Positions 16,926 to 26,494 of a stretch of 27,357 bases of DNA are shown in pieces. Within the stretch, counting starts at the first letter, position 1; each line of letters opens with the position of its first letter. Origin of the DNA: Klebsormidium nitens (Eukaryota; Streptophyta; Klebsormidiophyceae; Klebsormidiales; Klebsormidiaceae). Position numbers and translations under genes: made by a program. The stretch lies in contig DF237770.1 of assembly GCA_000708835.1 (NCBI GenBank), positions 1-27,357 of the forward strand, written 5' to 3'. Below the pieces are notes generated by a model, which was not told where the DNA came from, did not search any database, and was given only the letters and a program-made list of their open reading frames with translations.

Positions 16926-17930
16926 ATGGAGCATCAACAGAATAGAAAGTGGATGTTGCGCGCACTGGTGCCTCTATGCAATCAATTTGATATTCTTTTC
17001 ATGTTCATGCAGTTGCGTGTGCTGTCTGCCGAGGAGCGCGCAAGTTTGCTGCTATCGACTGGCTCAGGCTGCGACGTTGTGTGGAAGGGATCCTGGGCGG
17101 TTGTTTGCCGCGTGCGCGTCTCCGCAGGGACGTCATGGGCTCGTATTTTCCCAGAATGGCTGGGGGCTGATGTTGCCGTCAAAGAGAATGACGATCAGGT
17201 GTCTAAGCTAGAGATCTCTGCCGCTGAGGTCCTTGTTGCGTCGACTTTCCAACACGAGAACATCGTCCGGCCATTCGCGGTCTCTCTAAGTGGTCCTCGG
17301 TCTCTTCTAGCCTTCTTTCATTACTACAACCAGGGCTCGCTGGAGTGAGTGCTGCAAAACCGGCAGTTGAAAGTATTGTCAGGGGCTTTGTATGAACCTC
17401 TTAGTAGGTATTGGTTGTTGGTGAGGGCTTGTTTGGGCCTTCTGAAGGGGATCGAGCACATCCACACACTAGGCTTTGTGCACAACGCTTTGAATCCTAA
17501 GAATCTCCTCGTCAACTTCGATGAGTCGAGTCAGGTGGTAACCATAGCGGTGAACGACTTTCGAAAGGCCACTCGACTTGTCGATAAAAGACGCCACCTG
17601 TGTTTTAGGATGATGAAATATCGGAACGAGTTTCTCCGGTCCAACCCGTTCGCTCCGGTAGAGTTTGGCGATGGGTCCACATTTTCAATAGCGACTGACA
17701 TGTTCTCAGTAGGTTGTCTGCTCGAGGAGATTCTTGGGCTGCAATTATACGTCAACAAGAAGGATCACTGTACATTCGGGGACAGGTTGTCAGAGAGTGA
17801 TGACTGGGAAGCAGTCATAGACCTTATAAAGAGGGCACAAAAAAGAGATCAGAGGTTGAGGCCCCACAGCGCTCAGATTATTGAACAATTCGAAAGACTA
17901 CAGACTTTCTTAGAAAACGACCTTGCATAA
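16926..17930 (+). pseudogene. Protein kinase-like (pseudokinase) with one in-frame TGA
   Basis: The kinase fold can be read in order. VVWKGSWAVVCRVRV is the degenerate Gly-loop region (residues 51-65). VAVKEND carries the ATP-anchoring Lys (K86). EISAAEVLVASTFQHENIV is helix C with its Glu, and AFFHYYNQGSLE is the hinge. Then come TGA (17346-17348), GIEHIHTLGFVHNALNPKN at the catalytic loop (186-193), VNDFRKA at the DFG site (D211 F212 R213), APVEF at the APE site, and the ATDMFSVGCLLEEILG helix F. The catalytic-loop Asp is Ala and HRD is HNA, so phosphotransfer is unlikely even if the stop were bypassed. The sequence is single-frame over about 334 codons. A GTGAGT donor-like word overlaps the stop (17345-17350). 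Host or viral origin is undecided. Confidence 0.75.
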
Positions 17931-18357
17931 GTCGGTGTGCTATATCATCAAAGCTCAGTGGTGCATTTTGACTCAAATTGCGAAGCCATTACCATGCAGT
18001 CTTACAAAGGGCAAGTTGTTGAATCTAGCACATCTAATTGCCGTCATAAGACGGTGTAATGACAATGTTTATGTTTCTAGATGCTGAGTGGTAATACGAA
18101 GTGTTTATGCATCGTGATTGCTATCGAGCTGTCAATTTTATTTCGCTTATAGATGATGGCGTACATGGTTCATTGAGTAATTTGCGGTTCCCAATCAGTA
18201 CTGCGCTATCGATCTTCAAGCTCCATATATAGCATGAGATTCTATGTACAATCTCATTTGTAGGTAACGGCTGGCCGACGTACGTACGTATGCTCGTTCG
18301 ACCGGAAATTGAAAAGTGTGCTAACCCTTCTAACTTATGTTAGTAAAATCTCCTATG
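17931..18357. other. Gene-free AT-rich stretch
   Basis: I see no ORF of note, RNA gene or clear repeat. It contains ATATATAG near 18227 and an imperfect ACGTACGTACGT run at about 18277-18290. It probably includes the 3' flanks of the pseudokinase and of the convergent F-box gene. Confidence 0.5.
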
Positions 18358-19530
18358 TTATACTCGAAGTACCTGTTGAAAGCATGCGCCAGATTCCTGA
18401 GACACCGAAACGACTTCTTGACTCCACACGTTGTCCTGCAATCTTCGTCCGACGCACCCTATAACCACGGACTGAAGCACAGACTCTTCTTCTTTACCTG
18501 CATCAGCAGATTTCCCTGCGCTGAGCTTAAACCGACTAAAGTGAGGACCTCTAAACTCTCCTTTTGGACGAGATTGACCAGAGACGCCATTGCAGCGTGG
18601 CTCAAACGATCGCACTCTTTGATCTCCATATATAGGATCCGCAGCAGGTTCAGGCTGCATAGGCATTCCATTAATTCTGTCGAAATCACCGTCCGCAGAT
18701 CGCCCAGATGAATCATTCCGGCCATGCTGCTTGGCGTCGTAAGACAATCCGTCAAGAACCTGCCAGAGACCCGAGTCGGCGCCATCCATCGGAGAGATAG
18801 ACTCCTGCTTTCCGATAACGAGTTCTCTGAGATTGGGGAAAACGTAGGGCGCGGCCAGCGAGAACATTTCGTCTTCCATTTCGAGACTGAGACTCAGCTT
18901 GCGGACCGTGTCAGCTCCCGCTATGTTGTCTATGGAGTACATAGGGACATGTTTCACTTTGAGCTCGATTACAGAATGGTCTAGCATTCTCGAAGAAGAC
19001 TCAATGTCCTGCCAAACACCGACAGCAGCTTCATGTTCCACGGTGCTCATGCCCACCTCAAACTCCAGCAGCTTTAGGGAACGCCCGCGCGCGCTGGGTA
19101 AAAACGAGCCGTCGCTGAGAGCGATGTCCTCTTGCCAGATATCATACTAGAAAAAGCTGAGGCGGTGCCAATCCTCGCGGCCCAGACCCGCGCGCAAGGT
19201 GATTCCGAAGCAGGGGCAGCTGATGCTCAGCTCCCGCAGGCTGCTGTAGTTTGCGAAAAATGCAAAAGTCCCATCCGACTTGCCAGGGCAGTCGTCTGGG
19301 TTTTGGAGGGTCACTTTGGTGGCGGTGGCTCTGAAGTGCTTGAAACGCTCGTTGGATACGGGCCGCGCGATCCCTCTGTAGTATGCGGACCGGTCTTTCT
19401 TAAGTCTGTCCAGGATGAGCGCGACGATTTCGGAAGGGAGCCGCGCGAACTGGTCCTCCACGGCGCTTTGACAGAAGCTTTCCAAAGATGCTGCTCTGCG
19501 GAATGAAGCATCTGCTGATCTGCGCCGCAT
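18358..19530 (-). pseudogene. F-box/LRR-like protein, broken
   Basis: From the ATG at 19530, residues 28-46 read FARLPSEIVALILDRLKKD, an F-box start (LP.E...I...L). A region with LRR-like lines follows (YSSLRELSISCPCF). A TAG at 19147-19149 stops the frame, but the same frame continues (ALSDGSFLPSARGRSLKLLE; TVRKLSLSLEMEDEMF; YVFPNLRELVIGKQES). Near 18720-18750 the LRR-like reading passes to another frame (HLGDLRTVISTEL; NLLRILYMEIKECDRLSHAA; ESLEVLTLVGLSSAQG) and near 18480 it seems to shift back. So there is one stop and about two frameshifts. The stop lies in CTTTTTCTAG, which looks like a 3' splice site, so an unrecognised intron is an alternative. F-box proteins select substrates for SCF ubiquitin ligases. 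It is divergent from the intact F-box gene at 20154. Confidence 0.7.
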
Positions 19531-20153
19531 CGACTTTCTTCAGAGGAAATGTACCCCGTTCGACAGCTCGAGGCCTCCAAGACCTTGATTGTCATCGACC
19601 CGATTTGCATCCACGTGGTCAGACGATGACGATGCTGCATGCAGGGACTCTAACGAGTAGAACGAGCCTGAACCCTCCACTTCGCTCCAACTTAATACAG
19701 GCTTACTACCTCGAAGATTCCAACCAAAGGACGGCTGCGTATGTCTCGTCTCCAAGCGGAGGCCTGTTGACTGGCAGCCGACTCAGATCGCAAATTCCCG
19801 AAAGGCCAACTTTGACTGCACCGGACGGTCAACCACTGGTGTACCATTATTCAAGCCGGCGGCAGCTTTATATCAGATTACTGCTGCATGCGCGACTCCA
19901 GGGCACTGCCATCGAGGAGCTAGTGTCTTCCCGTCTCTCCTATCAAAACACTTCTATCAAAGCATGTTGCGGCAGTGTATCAAAGTTCAATCAGAGGAGC
20001 TCTTGGCATTTGCCACATCCACATACAGCAAGTTGCTTTCGTGCCAAAAAGAAACGTGGGGCGCAATATTGTTCAACTTTGAAGACGTGAAAGGACTCTT
20101 GCGCAAGCTGAAAGGTGAAACCTCTACCTGCAAACAAGTTAAGCGGCCGAAGA
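19531..20153. other. Intergenic region between two divergent F-box genes
   Basis: About 620 bp between the start codons. A plus-strand frame is open across most of it (19488-20090), but the product lacks domain-like structure and is Ser/Arg/Leu-rich, so I do not call a gene. TTTATATC near 19868 is a weak TATA candidate. It probably holds both promoters. Confidence 0.4.
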
Positions 20154-21461
20154 ATGGCGCCGAGACCGAAGCAGCGGCCCAGAAAGCTGACGGGAGGTGT
20201 GAGTGCGTCGAGCAGCTTTGAGGCTGCAGAGAAGGTTGACTTTACGGAGGTCTTGCCGCCCGAGATTATGGGCGACATCTTTGAAAGAGCGGGTTTTGGG
20301 AGTCTGAAGACACTCGGAAATGCAGCTCGGGTTTCAAAAGGCTGGAGGAGCGCAATCAAGGAATCAATCACAAAGCTGACCTTGCGAAGATACCCTCCTT
20401 ACCTTGACGTCAGCAGTTTGCTCAGCAGGCAAGTTTATCATCTGGCACGGTTTGTTGGTGACTTTCAAAACCTCCGCAGCCTGAAGCTTTCACTCGATGG
20501 AAACTTACACTCCGCTATGCTGAAGTCCCTTGCAGAGGGGGCACCAGTCAACTTAAGGTATTTGACGCTTGATCTCGTGACGCTGACCAAGTGGGAGCTC
20601 CAGACCATCTCCGCCTCACTGGCTTCCTGGGAGAACCTAGAAAGTTTGGAAATTGGGGTGCACACTCTGTTCAACTTACGCAGTTGCTCTGACGTGTCGT
20701 CCTATCCATCAAGTAAGCGCTGCAAAGTTGAAGTGCTGGGCCTTTTTCTCAATGTTCAACTTGACGTCCAGTGGCAGCCTCAGGTTGTGAGCATCCCGCT
20801 TCTGGAATATTTCCCAAAGATCAAGTCTGCCAAGCTGCTGGCGAGCAGCAGTTCAATCATCACCATCTCCTTTCTGATCAAGTCCGAGAATCCTTTGAGA
20901 GACTTAGCAGTGGTCGTTCGTCCAATTAATAATGGAGGGCTGCTTCCTCCCAAGGGCGCACAGGTCACAATAGATTGCCCTTTTCTAAAACATTTTTCCT
21001 ATACGAGGCCCCTGGGCGTCAGATTTGAAAAGTCCTGCCAGTTTCGGGTTCTGAAACTTGCCACGGCGAGTGTGAAAGTTGTGAGGGCGGATCCTGCTGT
21101 TCAGATCACCACTGCAGAGATGTTTCACATTCATCGATTGGCTCGTGGAATAGTAACACCGAGGATGGTGGGAGCAAAGAATGCCACTTTAGATTGCCGT
21201 CTGGGGGCCCAGAGTCGTCCTGGAAAGGCACAGCCTGAAGCGTGGGAAATGGCAGATGGAGCCGAGCACGTCACATTTTCTGTGCCGTTTGTGAATCGCA
21301 ATCTCAAGCAGTGGACCAATACTCGGCTTTGCCATTCGGAGCTGAGCGTACCAAAGGGCATCATTTCCACCGTTTTCCACGTGAAAGCGACGAGATTGCC
21401 CAAGGTTGCGGCAGAATTCCTTAAGACGGTAGCGCAGGCGAGCCACGTCAGCTGCCGGTAA
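20154..21461 (+). CDS. F-box protein with LRR-like repeats, 435 aa
   Basis: The ATG at 20154 is preferred over the in-frame GTG at 20115. After a basic leader (MAPRPKQRPRKLTGG) comes an F-box, VLPPEIMGDIFERAGFGSLK followed by ARVSKGWRSAI (about residues 33-70), with the usual LP.E...I and V.K.W spacing. Leu-rich lines follow at LRRYPPYLDVSSL, FQNLRSLKLSLDG, VNLRYLTLDLVTL, ENLESLEIGVHTL and NPLRDLAVVV. These are degenerate LRRs forming the substrate-binding part. It would act as a Skp1-Cullin adaptor for ubiquitination. The layout resembles the broken F-box gene on the opposite strand, so the two may be paralogues. The frame is fully intact with no intron needed. Host origin is likely, though giant viruses also carry F-box families. 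Confidence 0.75.
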   Translation: MAPRPKQRPRKLTGGVSASSSFEAAEKVDFTEVLPPEIMGDIFERAGFGSLKTLGNAARVSKGWRSAIKESITKLTLRRYPPYLDVSSLLSRQVYHLARFVGDFQNLRSLKLSLDGNLHSAMLKSLAEGAPVNLRYLTLDLVTLTKWELQTISASLASWENLESLEIGVHTLFNLRSCSDVSSYPSSKRCKVEVLGLFLNVQLDVQWQPQVVSIPLLEYFPKIKSAKLLASSSSIITISFLIKSENPLRDLAVVVRPINNGGLLPPKGAQVTIDCPFLKHFSYTRPLGVRFEKSCQFRVLKLATASVKVVRADPAVQITTAEMFHIHRLARGIVTPRMVGAKNATLDCRLGAQSRPGKAQPEAWEMADGAEHVTFSVPFVNRNLKQWTNTRLCHSELSVPKGIISTVFHVKATRLPKVAAEFLKTVAQASHVSCR

Positions 21462-21597
21462 GTGTTCTCACATGCCTCTGGTCGCATCCTACCTAGCTGC
21501 AGCAGGCCAGCTTGACACTAGGTGTCTCAGAAGTGTGTTTCAGGACAACACAAGTGCGGACGATCGGTAACCACGAAAACATACCAGAAAGGAGGTT

Positions 21598-22034
21598 TTA
21601 AACTGACATCCGAGTCTCTGTGCTTGAGGGTATTTGATTTAGAGTGGTACTGACGTAATCAACTCTTCCGGCACCTGTCGCCTTTTCGCGATTTTGGTCG
21701 TAATGCTTCAAATCCCATATCCAGTACGCCGCTGGCGCGCCGATGCAGTGCTTAAGTAGGATAAGCTCAGAGACGTCCACGGAAGCTGTCCCGTAAGTTG
21801 CTCAAATTCGAGATTGACCATCCTTCTTGCTCTCTTGCTGATCAGATGCCGCAAACGCTCATGCCGCGCTCTTGAATAATCCTTCTGATTTGGTGCAGCG
21901 TGATACTCCATTCGTCCGGAGTGAGGAAGCCGAAGCCCTTGGCGTGGTTCCGAAGATACCTCAAGTTGATACGGTAGCTCTGGATCGGACTGTCAAGAAT
22001 GTGCGGAATTGCTCTTGAGGAGATGAACCACTGC
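21598..22034 (-). pseudogene. Eroded unknown ORF in two pieces
   Basis: On the minus strand a frame open from about 22034 to 21843 reads protein-like: FISSRAIPHILDSPIQSYRI, NLRYLRNHAKGFGFLTPDEW, then HQIRRIIQERGMSVCG and a TGA. A second open piece (from about 21800 to 21598) reads SELILLKHCIGAPAAYWIWD then LKHYDQNREKATGAG. They may be parts of one degraded gene, but I recognise no family and the start is lost. Apart from this and a hairpin, the 21.5-22.2 kb interval shows nothing. Confidence 0.3.
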
Positions 22035-22176
22035 TAGCACTGGGCCGGACATCTGTGGCCAAGTATCCTCTTCAAGTAACATGTATGTAACGTCTTGGGC
22101 TTCTTACGGACTCTTCTGAGTATCGTATGAGCTCCGACGGTCGGCTTATGTGGTCATAAACTGGCCGGCGCGAGCA

Positions 22177-22210
22177 TTCAATTCTGGCTCCCGGGGAGCC
22201 AATCATTGAA
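22177..22210. repeat. Inverted repeat (hairpin-forming)
   Basis: TTCAAT (22177-22182) pairs with ATTGAA (22205-22210), and inside it GGCTCC (22186-22191) pairs with GGAGCC (22195-22200) around a CGG loop. It lies just before the probable left end of the retroelement. A chance palindrome or part of an older insertion are both possible. Confidence 0.5.
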
Positions 22211-22635
22211 TCCTTGCGCGCACGCTCGCTCGCTCAGTGTAAGTCACATTGAAGGTCAGGTAGGGGTCTACCAAGGGTACTAGGCTGAGGAATGGCTAAC
22301 GATTACTAGCCGTTCGATCTGTTGATCGACGGCCGGAGTTGTCACATCCAAGATAGCCTTATCCCTATTGTGATTGGATCACGGCGTGTGGCGGCGTGTG
22401 TCGCCCCCAAGCCAGCCCTACCTAGTCTCAAACACCTCAATCGTGTCCTGGGGCCGTACCGACTAGGAGGGAGCATTCCAAACATTCCGAGAAGGAGGAT
22501 GTGGAAGGGTTCTCTCTAGCAAGGGCGCTTAGACTTAGACACGACCTTCCTTCGGGAGTTTATCATCTTGTTCATGGGCGCTAGCGCCGAGGGTGCTAGT
22601 GGAATATAACGGTCCTTAAGGAGGATACGTTTCAG

Positions 22636-22646
22636 TGGTATCAGAG
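22636..22646 (+). other. Primer-binding site (tRNA-iMet type)
   Basis: TGGTATCAGAG, one base after the TTTCA at the presumed LTR end. It matches the usual start of plant LTR-element primer-binding sites complementary to initiator tRNA-Met. It gives a boundary for the 5' LTR and is a weak clue to a plant or green-algal host. Confidence 0.7.
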
Positions 22647-22675
22647 GGGAACGTTTCTCCTTGTGAGGGTTCACT

Positions 22676-23922
22676 ATGGCTGAAGCGAGCAAGGCCGCAG
22701 AGGGTTCCGGAGAGAACATGGCTGTTGATGGAGCGCCATCCGAGACGCCAAGCGTGGGCGCTGTGGCATCTGGCGTGGAATGGAGCCATGGGCAAAATGC
22801 CTTTGTGGCTAGGCCTCCTCCGGTGGCTTTTGGTAAAATCACTGCTGAGCATCTTGCGGGTGCATTGCCGGGTGCATTGAAGGGCATGCGCATTGGTGGC
22901 TCTGGTGATTCTGATTATGTGCTTAAGATGCCTGAGGGGGATGTCAGCAAGGAGTGGCGTGTTGCATTGGTTGGTAACATGCAGGGTCGCATTTCTCATC
23001 TTGAGGAAGAGCTTGCTAAGGCAAAATATATCTCTTTCCCTAAGGATCATGATGGGCTGAAGCCCCGAAAGCTTGATATTTTCAGTGGATCCCCTGGCAA
23101 GGAGGATGAACTTGATGTGCGTAATTTGGTGGGCGTCCATGGAGGACCAAGCCAAAAGCCTCGCTGGGTGCGGGCAAAACGCAACTTCAAGTTGTCAACA
23201 ATCTTGCCACTTACCTTCGAGGCGCGGCGCGCACTCATTGGAATGCTTGCAAATCCGGTTTGGAGGTGCTAGGCAAGGAGATCACTCTCGATGTGTTCGA
23301 GGAGATCATGATCAATGGCTTTGGCGGCTTGGACCCCGTTCAGGATGGATGGGCTAAGCTCAAGTCTCTCAAGCAGGGCAATCGGTCCGTTCAGGACTAT
23401 GCACAGAAGTTTCGGGCGATCATCTTTGAGATGGGAAACGGGGCTCCCTCCGAGAATGTTTAGATTGAGCGATTCAAGGATGGATTGCATCACTCTCTTG
23501 CCGAGAAGTGCGCTTCGATGTCCAACGGTTCGCGCTGAAGCAAGCTCTCTGAGCTTGTGAATCTCGCGTCGAACGTGTGGAATGTCAAGCAGCGCATCTC
23601 TCCGGCAACGCCTACTTTTGACTCGGGTGTGCCTCGCACTTTTGGGCAGGGAGCTAACAAGAAGAACAAGTTCTTCAAGCGCAAGGGGCCCGATGGGCCG
23701 TCTGGGTCGCAGGGCAGCGGGAGCGGCAATGGGGCAGGCAACGGCAAGAAGGCCAAGACCGGTGGCGGCGGACAGAGCGGTGGGGGTCCCGGCGAGCATG
23801 GCAAGATTAGCAGGGCCGAGCGCGATAGGCGTTTCAAGGAGGGCCTGTGCCTGTATTGCGGGGAAAAGAACCACAAGGCGGCAGGGTGCCCCAAGAAGTC
23901 TAGCCAGGGTCCGGTAAACTAG
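22676..23922 (+). pseudogene. Retrotransposon gag with CCHC zinc knuckle, broken
   Basis: It starts at ATG 22676 (MAEASKAAEG). A coiled segment follows (MQGRISHLEEELAKAKY), then a gag core entered through frameshifts: EEIMINGFGGLDPVQDGWAK and KLKSLKQGNRSVQDYAQKFR (23260-23463). An in-frame TAG lies at 23461 and a TGA near 23536, after which the same frame continues. The C-terminal part is Gly/Lys-rich (GSGNGAGNGKKAKTGGGG) and ends with CLYCGEKNHKAAGC, a CCHC knuckle for RNA binding. Gag would form the intracellular particle. Broken by stops and shifts, so not functional here. Confidence 0.8.
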
Positions 23923-24064
23923 CTAGTCAATTTGTTAGTGAGCGGCAAATTGACGATGGCACCACAGAACAAGTAAGCTTGAACGATCTTGTACCAACGG
24001 ATTTTGAGCTTGTGGAAAGTTTGACTGGCAAGACGTTTTCTGCCGGAGTCGCCGTTGCGGGCGG

Positions 24065-24301
24065 ATCTCATGCTGCTGGAGCTCACATGATTCTTTTCTC
24101 AAGCGCGATGTTTCGGGTAAACATTGTTGGATCAATGGTCGTGAAGATCGCTTGAGAATGTATCTCGAACACTTCATGGAGTGTCGAAGGAATGCACCGA
24201 CCGAGACTTCAGCGTGTGTGCTGTTGCCTCACTTACATGCGGTCGATCGTCGTCTTCTCAAAGGCTGGAAAGTGGTTCTTAATTTGCCTAAGGGAGCGTG
24301 A
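24065..24301 (+). other. Conserved-looking linker domain between gag and protease
   Basis: In the frame ending with the TGA at 24299-24301 there is a protein-like stretch: HDSFLKRDVSGKHCWINGRE, then MYLEHFMECRRNAPTETSAC, VLLPHLHAVDRRLLKGWKVV and LNLPKGA. After the TGA the same frame reads FVLETAPETGS. The pattern (W...., then LE.F, 'TSA.VLLP', 'LL.GW..V...P') looks like a folded module, not random sequence. I cannot name it. I remember similar 'LP....W.....' modules in algal retroelements but cannot confirm this. Confidence 0.45.
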
Positions 24302-24918
24302 TTCGTGTTGGAAACGGCTCCGGAGACGGGTTCTCTGAACAACGGTCTGTTCGCATGATGCAAGTGTTGTATTATGCCCCTTCTCCTAGCTCGCGCACGG
24401 TTTCAAATATTGGCCAAGTCGAGGCTGATGTTGGAATCTATGCGCCGGGCGTCCTCGACGGGCCTGAGTCGAGCGAGCGCGGCGCGCGTGCGGCTCAGCG
24501 CGAGCAGTCAAATATTGACCCAAAACGGGCCAGATTTGAATTGATGCGCCCGGACGATTCCGAGGCCGTAGCGTTACCAGAAGCTGTAGCTGGGGTGTTG
24601 CAAGCTTCTAAGAGTCGAGGAACCTCGAAAAGGCTGACGATGTTGTTTGGAGCAAAGGCGGGTGGTGCCGATGCAAACGTGTTGTTTGATTCAGGGGCGA
24701 GTCACAACTACCTATCCAAATCGTTTGTTGCTTTACAGAGGATCTCTGTTGATGACTCTTTGCGCGGTGATGTAGTCTTAAGAGACAATCATCCTGCTGG
24801 TATGGCTGGGACTGCGAGAGTGTTTGTCAAGCTTGGAGCTTTCCAAAAACCTGTCGAGTGCCACTGTCTTGTGATGAACGAGCTCTTGGCTGATGTGGAT
24901 GTGACGAGGCTTTTATGA
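24298..24918 (+). pseudogene. Retropepsin-like aspartic protease region
   Basis: An open frame from a GTG at 24298. After a linker, residues around 130 read NVLFDSGASHNYLSKSF. D-S-G-A is the active-site loop of gypsy-type aspartic proteases, followed by a beta-rich segment (VFVKLGAFQKPVECHCLVMN). It would cleave the Gag-Pol polyprotein. The frame stops at 24918 and the pol reading passes to an overlapping frame from 24915, so a shift separates it from RT. Confidence 0.7.
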
Positions 24919-26494
24919 CGTCTCATAAGGTTGTCCTTGATTACCACAAACAAGTGTGCCGTATGAGAAAGGGGAATCGGAGGATCACCGTTTCTCAGAA
25001 GCCTCTTGCAAGAGATATGCCAAATGTGGCACCGTCTGAGAAGTTACTCGGTGCAATGCAGGTTAAAAAGCTAATCAAGAGAGGGAATAAAGCTTTTCTT
25101 GCTGTGGTTCAGCAAGTGAAGCCCGACATTGTCCCCTCGGATTCTGATGACGACCCTTGTCACGTGAAAAGCATTCTAACTGAGTACGTTGATGTTTTCA
25201 GTGACGAGTTACCTGCAGAGCTCCCTCCGAGACAGAATGTGGGTCCATCCCTACTGAGCCTGGACACGTGCCTCCATTTAGACCGATGTATCGGCTAAGC
25301 CCAATGGAAACACGTGGCGAAGGAACAAATCACAAAGCTCCTTGAGAAGGGTCTCATAGAGCCGAGTACAAGTCCGTACGGGGCACCTATCTTGATTGTA
25401 CCAAAGCCTAACGGCAGAGGACTTCGGATGTGCCTAGACTTGCGTGCTCTTAACTCGGTAACGATAAAGAATCGTTATCCGTTGCCAAGGATCGATGACT
25501 TGTTGGACAAGATCACCGGTGCTTCTTACTTTACCAGTCTGGAATTGACTGCAGGGTATCACCAAATCAGGATAACGGATGAGGATATTCCGAAGACTGC
25601 TTTTCGAACGCCGTTCGGACATTTTCAGTTTAAGGTATTGACCTTTGGCTTGACAAACGCGCCGGCAACGTTTCAAGCAGTAATGAACGATATATTCCGT
25701 CCGTACCTTGATGACTTCGTGGTTGTGTACCTCAATGATATCATGATATATAGTAAGTCGGCAGAAGAGCATGAGCGTCATCTTCGATTGTTCTGGATAT
25801 TTTGCGAAGGGAGAAGTTCTTTGTTGCCTTACCAAAATGTGATTTCGCTAAGCAGGAGATCAAGTTCCTTGGACATATCGTTGGAGCCGGCGGTATCAAG
25901 GTGAACCCTGAGAAGGTCGCAGCCGTGGAGCGTTGGGAACCTTCTAAGGATGTACATCAGGTGCGATCTTTCCTTGGTCTCGCAAACTTCTTCCGGCGTT
26001 TCATTCAAGGGTATTCTACACGTGTTGCTCCGTTGACGGATCTAACTAAGTCGGGAAGACCCTGGAGTTGGACTAAAGAGTGTGGGGATGCATTTGAGGG
26101 TGTCAAGTGGGCTTTGACACATACCCCGGTGCTACGCTCTCCGGTTGAGTCAAAGAGATATGAGGTTGTGTCGGACGCCTCAACCCTCGGGATTGGAGCG
26201 GTATTGCTTCAGGAGGGCCAGCCGGTCGCTATCCATTCCAGAAAGCTGAGCGCTGCGGAAGTTAACTATACTACTACGCAGCAAGAACTACTGGGTGTAG
26301 TTGATGCTCTTAGGGTTTGGCGCTGTTACCTTGAGGGGGATGAATTCGATGTAGTGACGGACTACTGCCCGAATACCTTCTTTCAAACACAGCCAAATTT
26401 ATCGAGGCGGCAAGCCCGATTGTCAGAGTTCCTGCAGAGATTCAATTTTAAGTGGCGTTACCGGCCTGGCCGTACTAACGTCGCCGATCATTGA
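24915..26494 (+). pseudogene. Reverse transcriptase-RNase H region, catalytic residues changed
   Basis: A connector (24915-25298, YVDVFSDELPAELPPRQ) leads by frameshift to RT (about 25314-25790): [84 protein letters not shown]. The two key Asp sites differ from the norm: motif A has Glu (LEL for LDL) and the YxDD box reads YLND. After another shift near 25795 the thumb and RNase H follow ([59 protein letters not shown]). It ends at a TGA after NVADH (26494). A one-base loss there separates it from the integrase frame. RT is almost certainly inactive. Confidence 0.88.

Noticed and set aside
11325-19530. Alternative genetic code to explain in-frame stops
   Set aside because: Both TAG and TGA occur within frames, but normal stops of all types end intact genes here, and frameshifts are also present. 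Decay or error is simpler.
19488-20090. 200-codon plus-strand ORF between the F-box genes
   Set aside because: No domain-like structure. It overlaps the 5' end of the minus-strand F-box gene and the likely promoter region.
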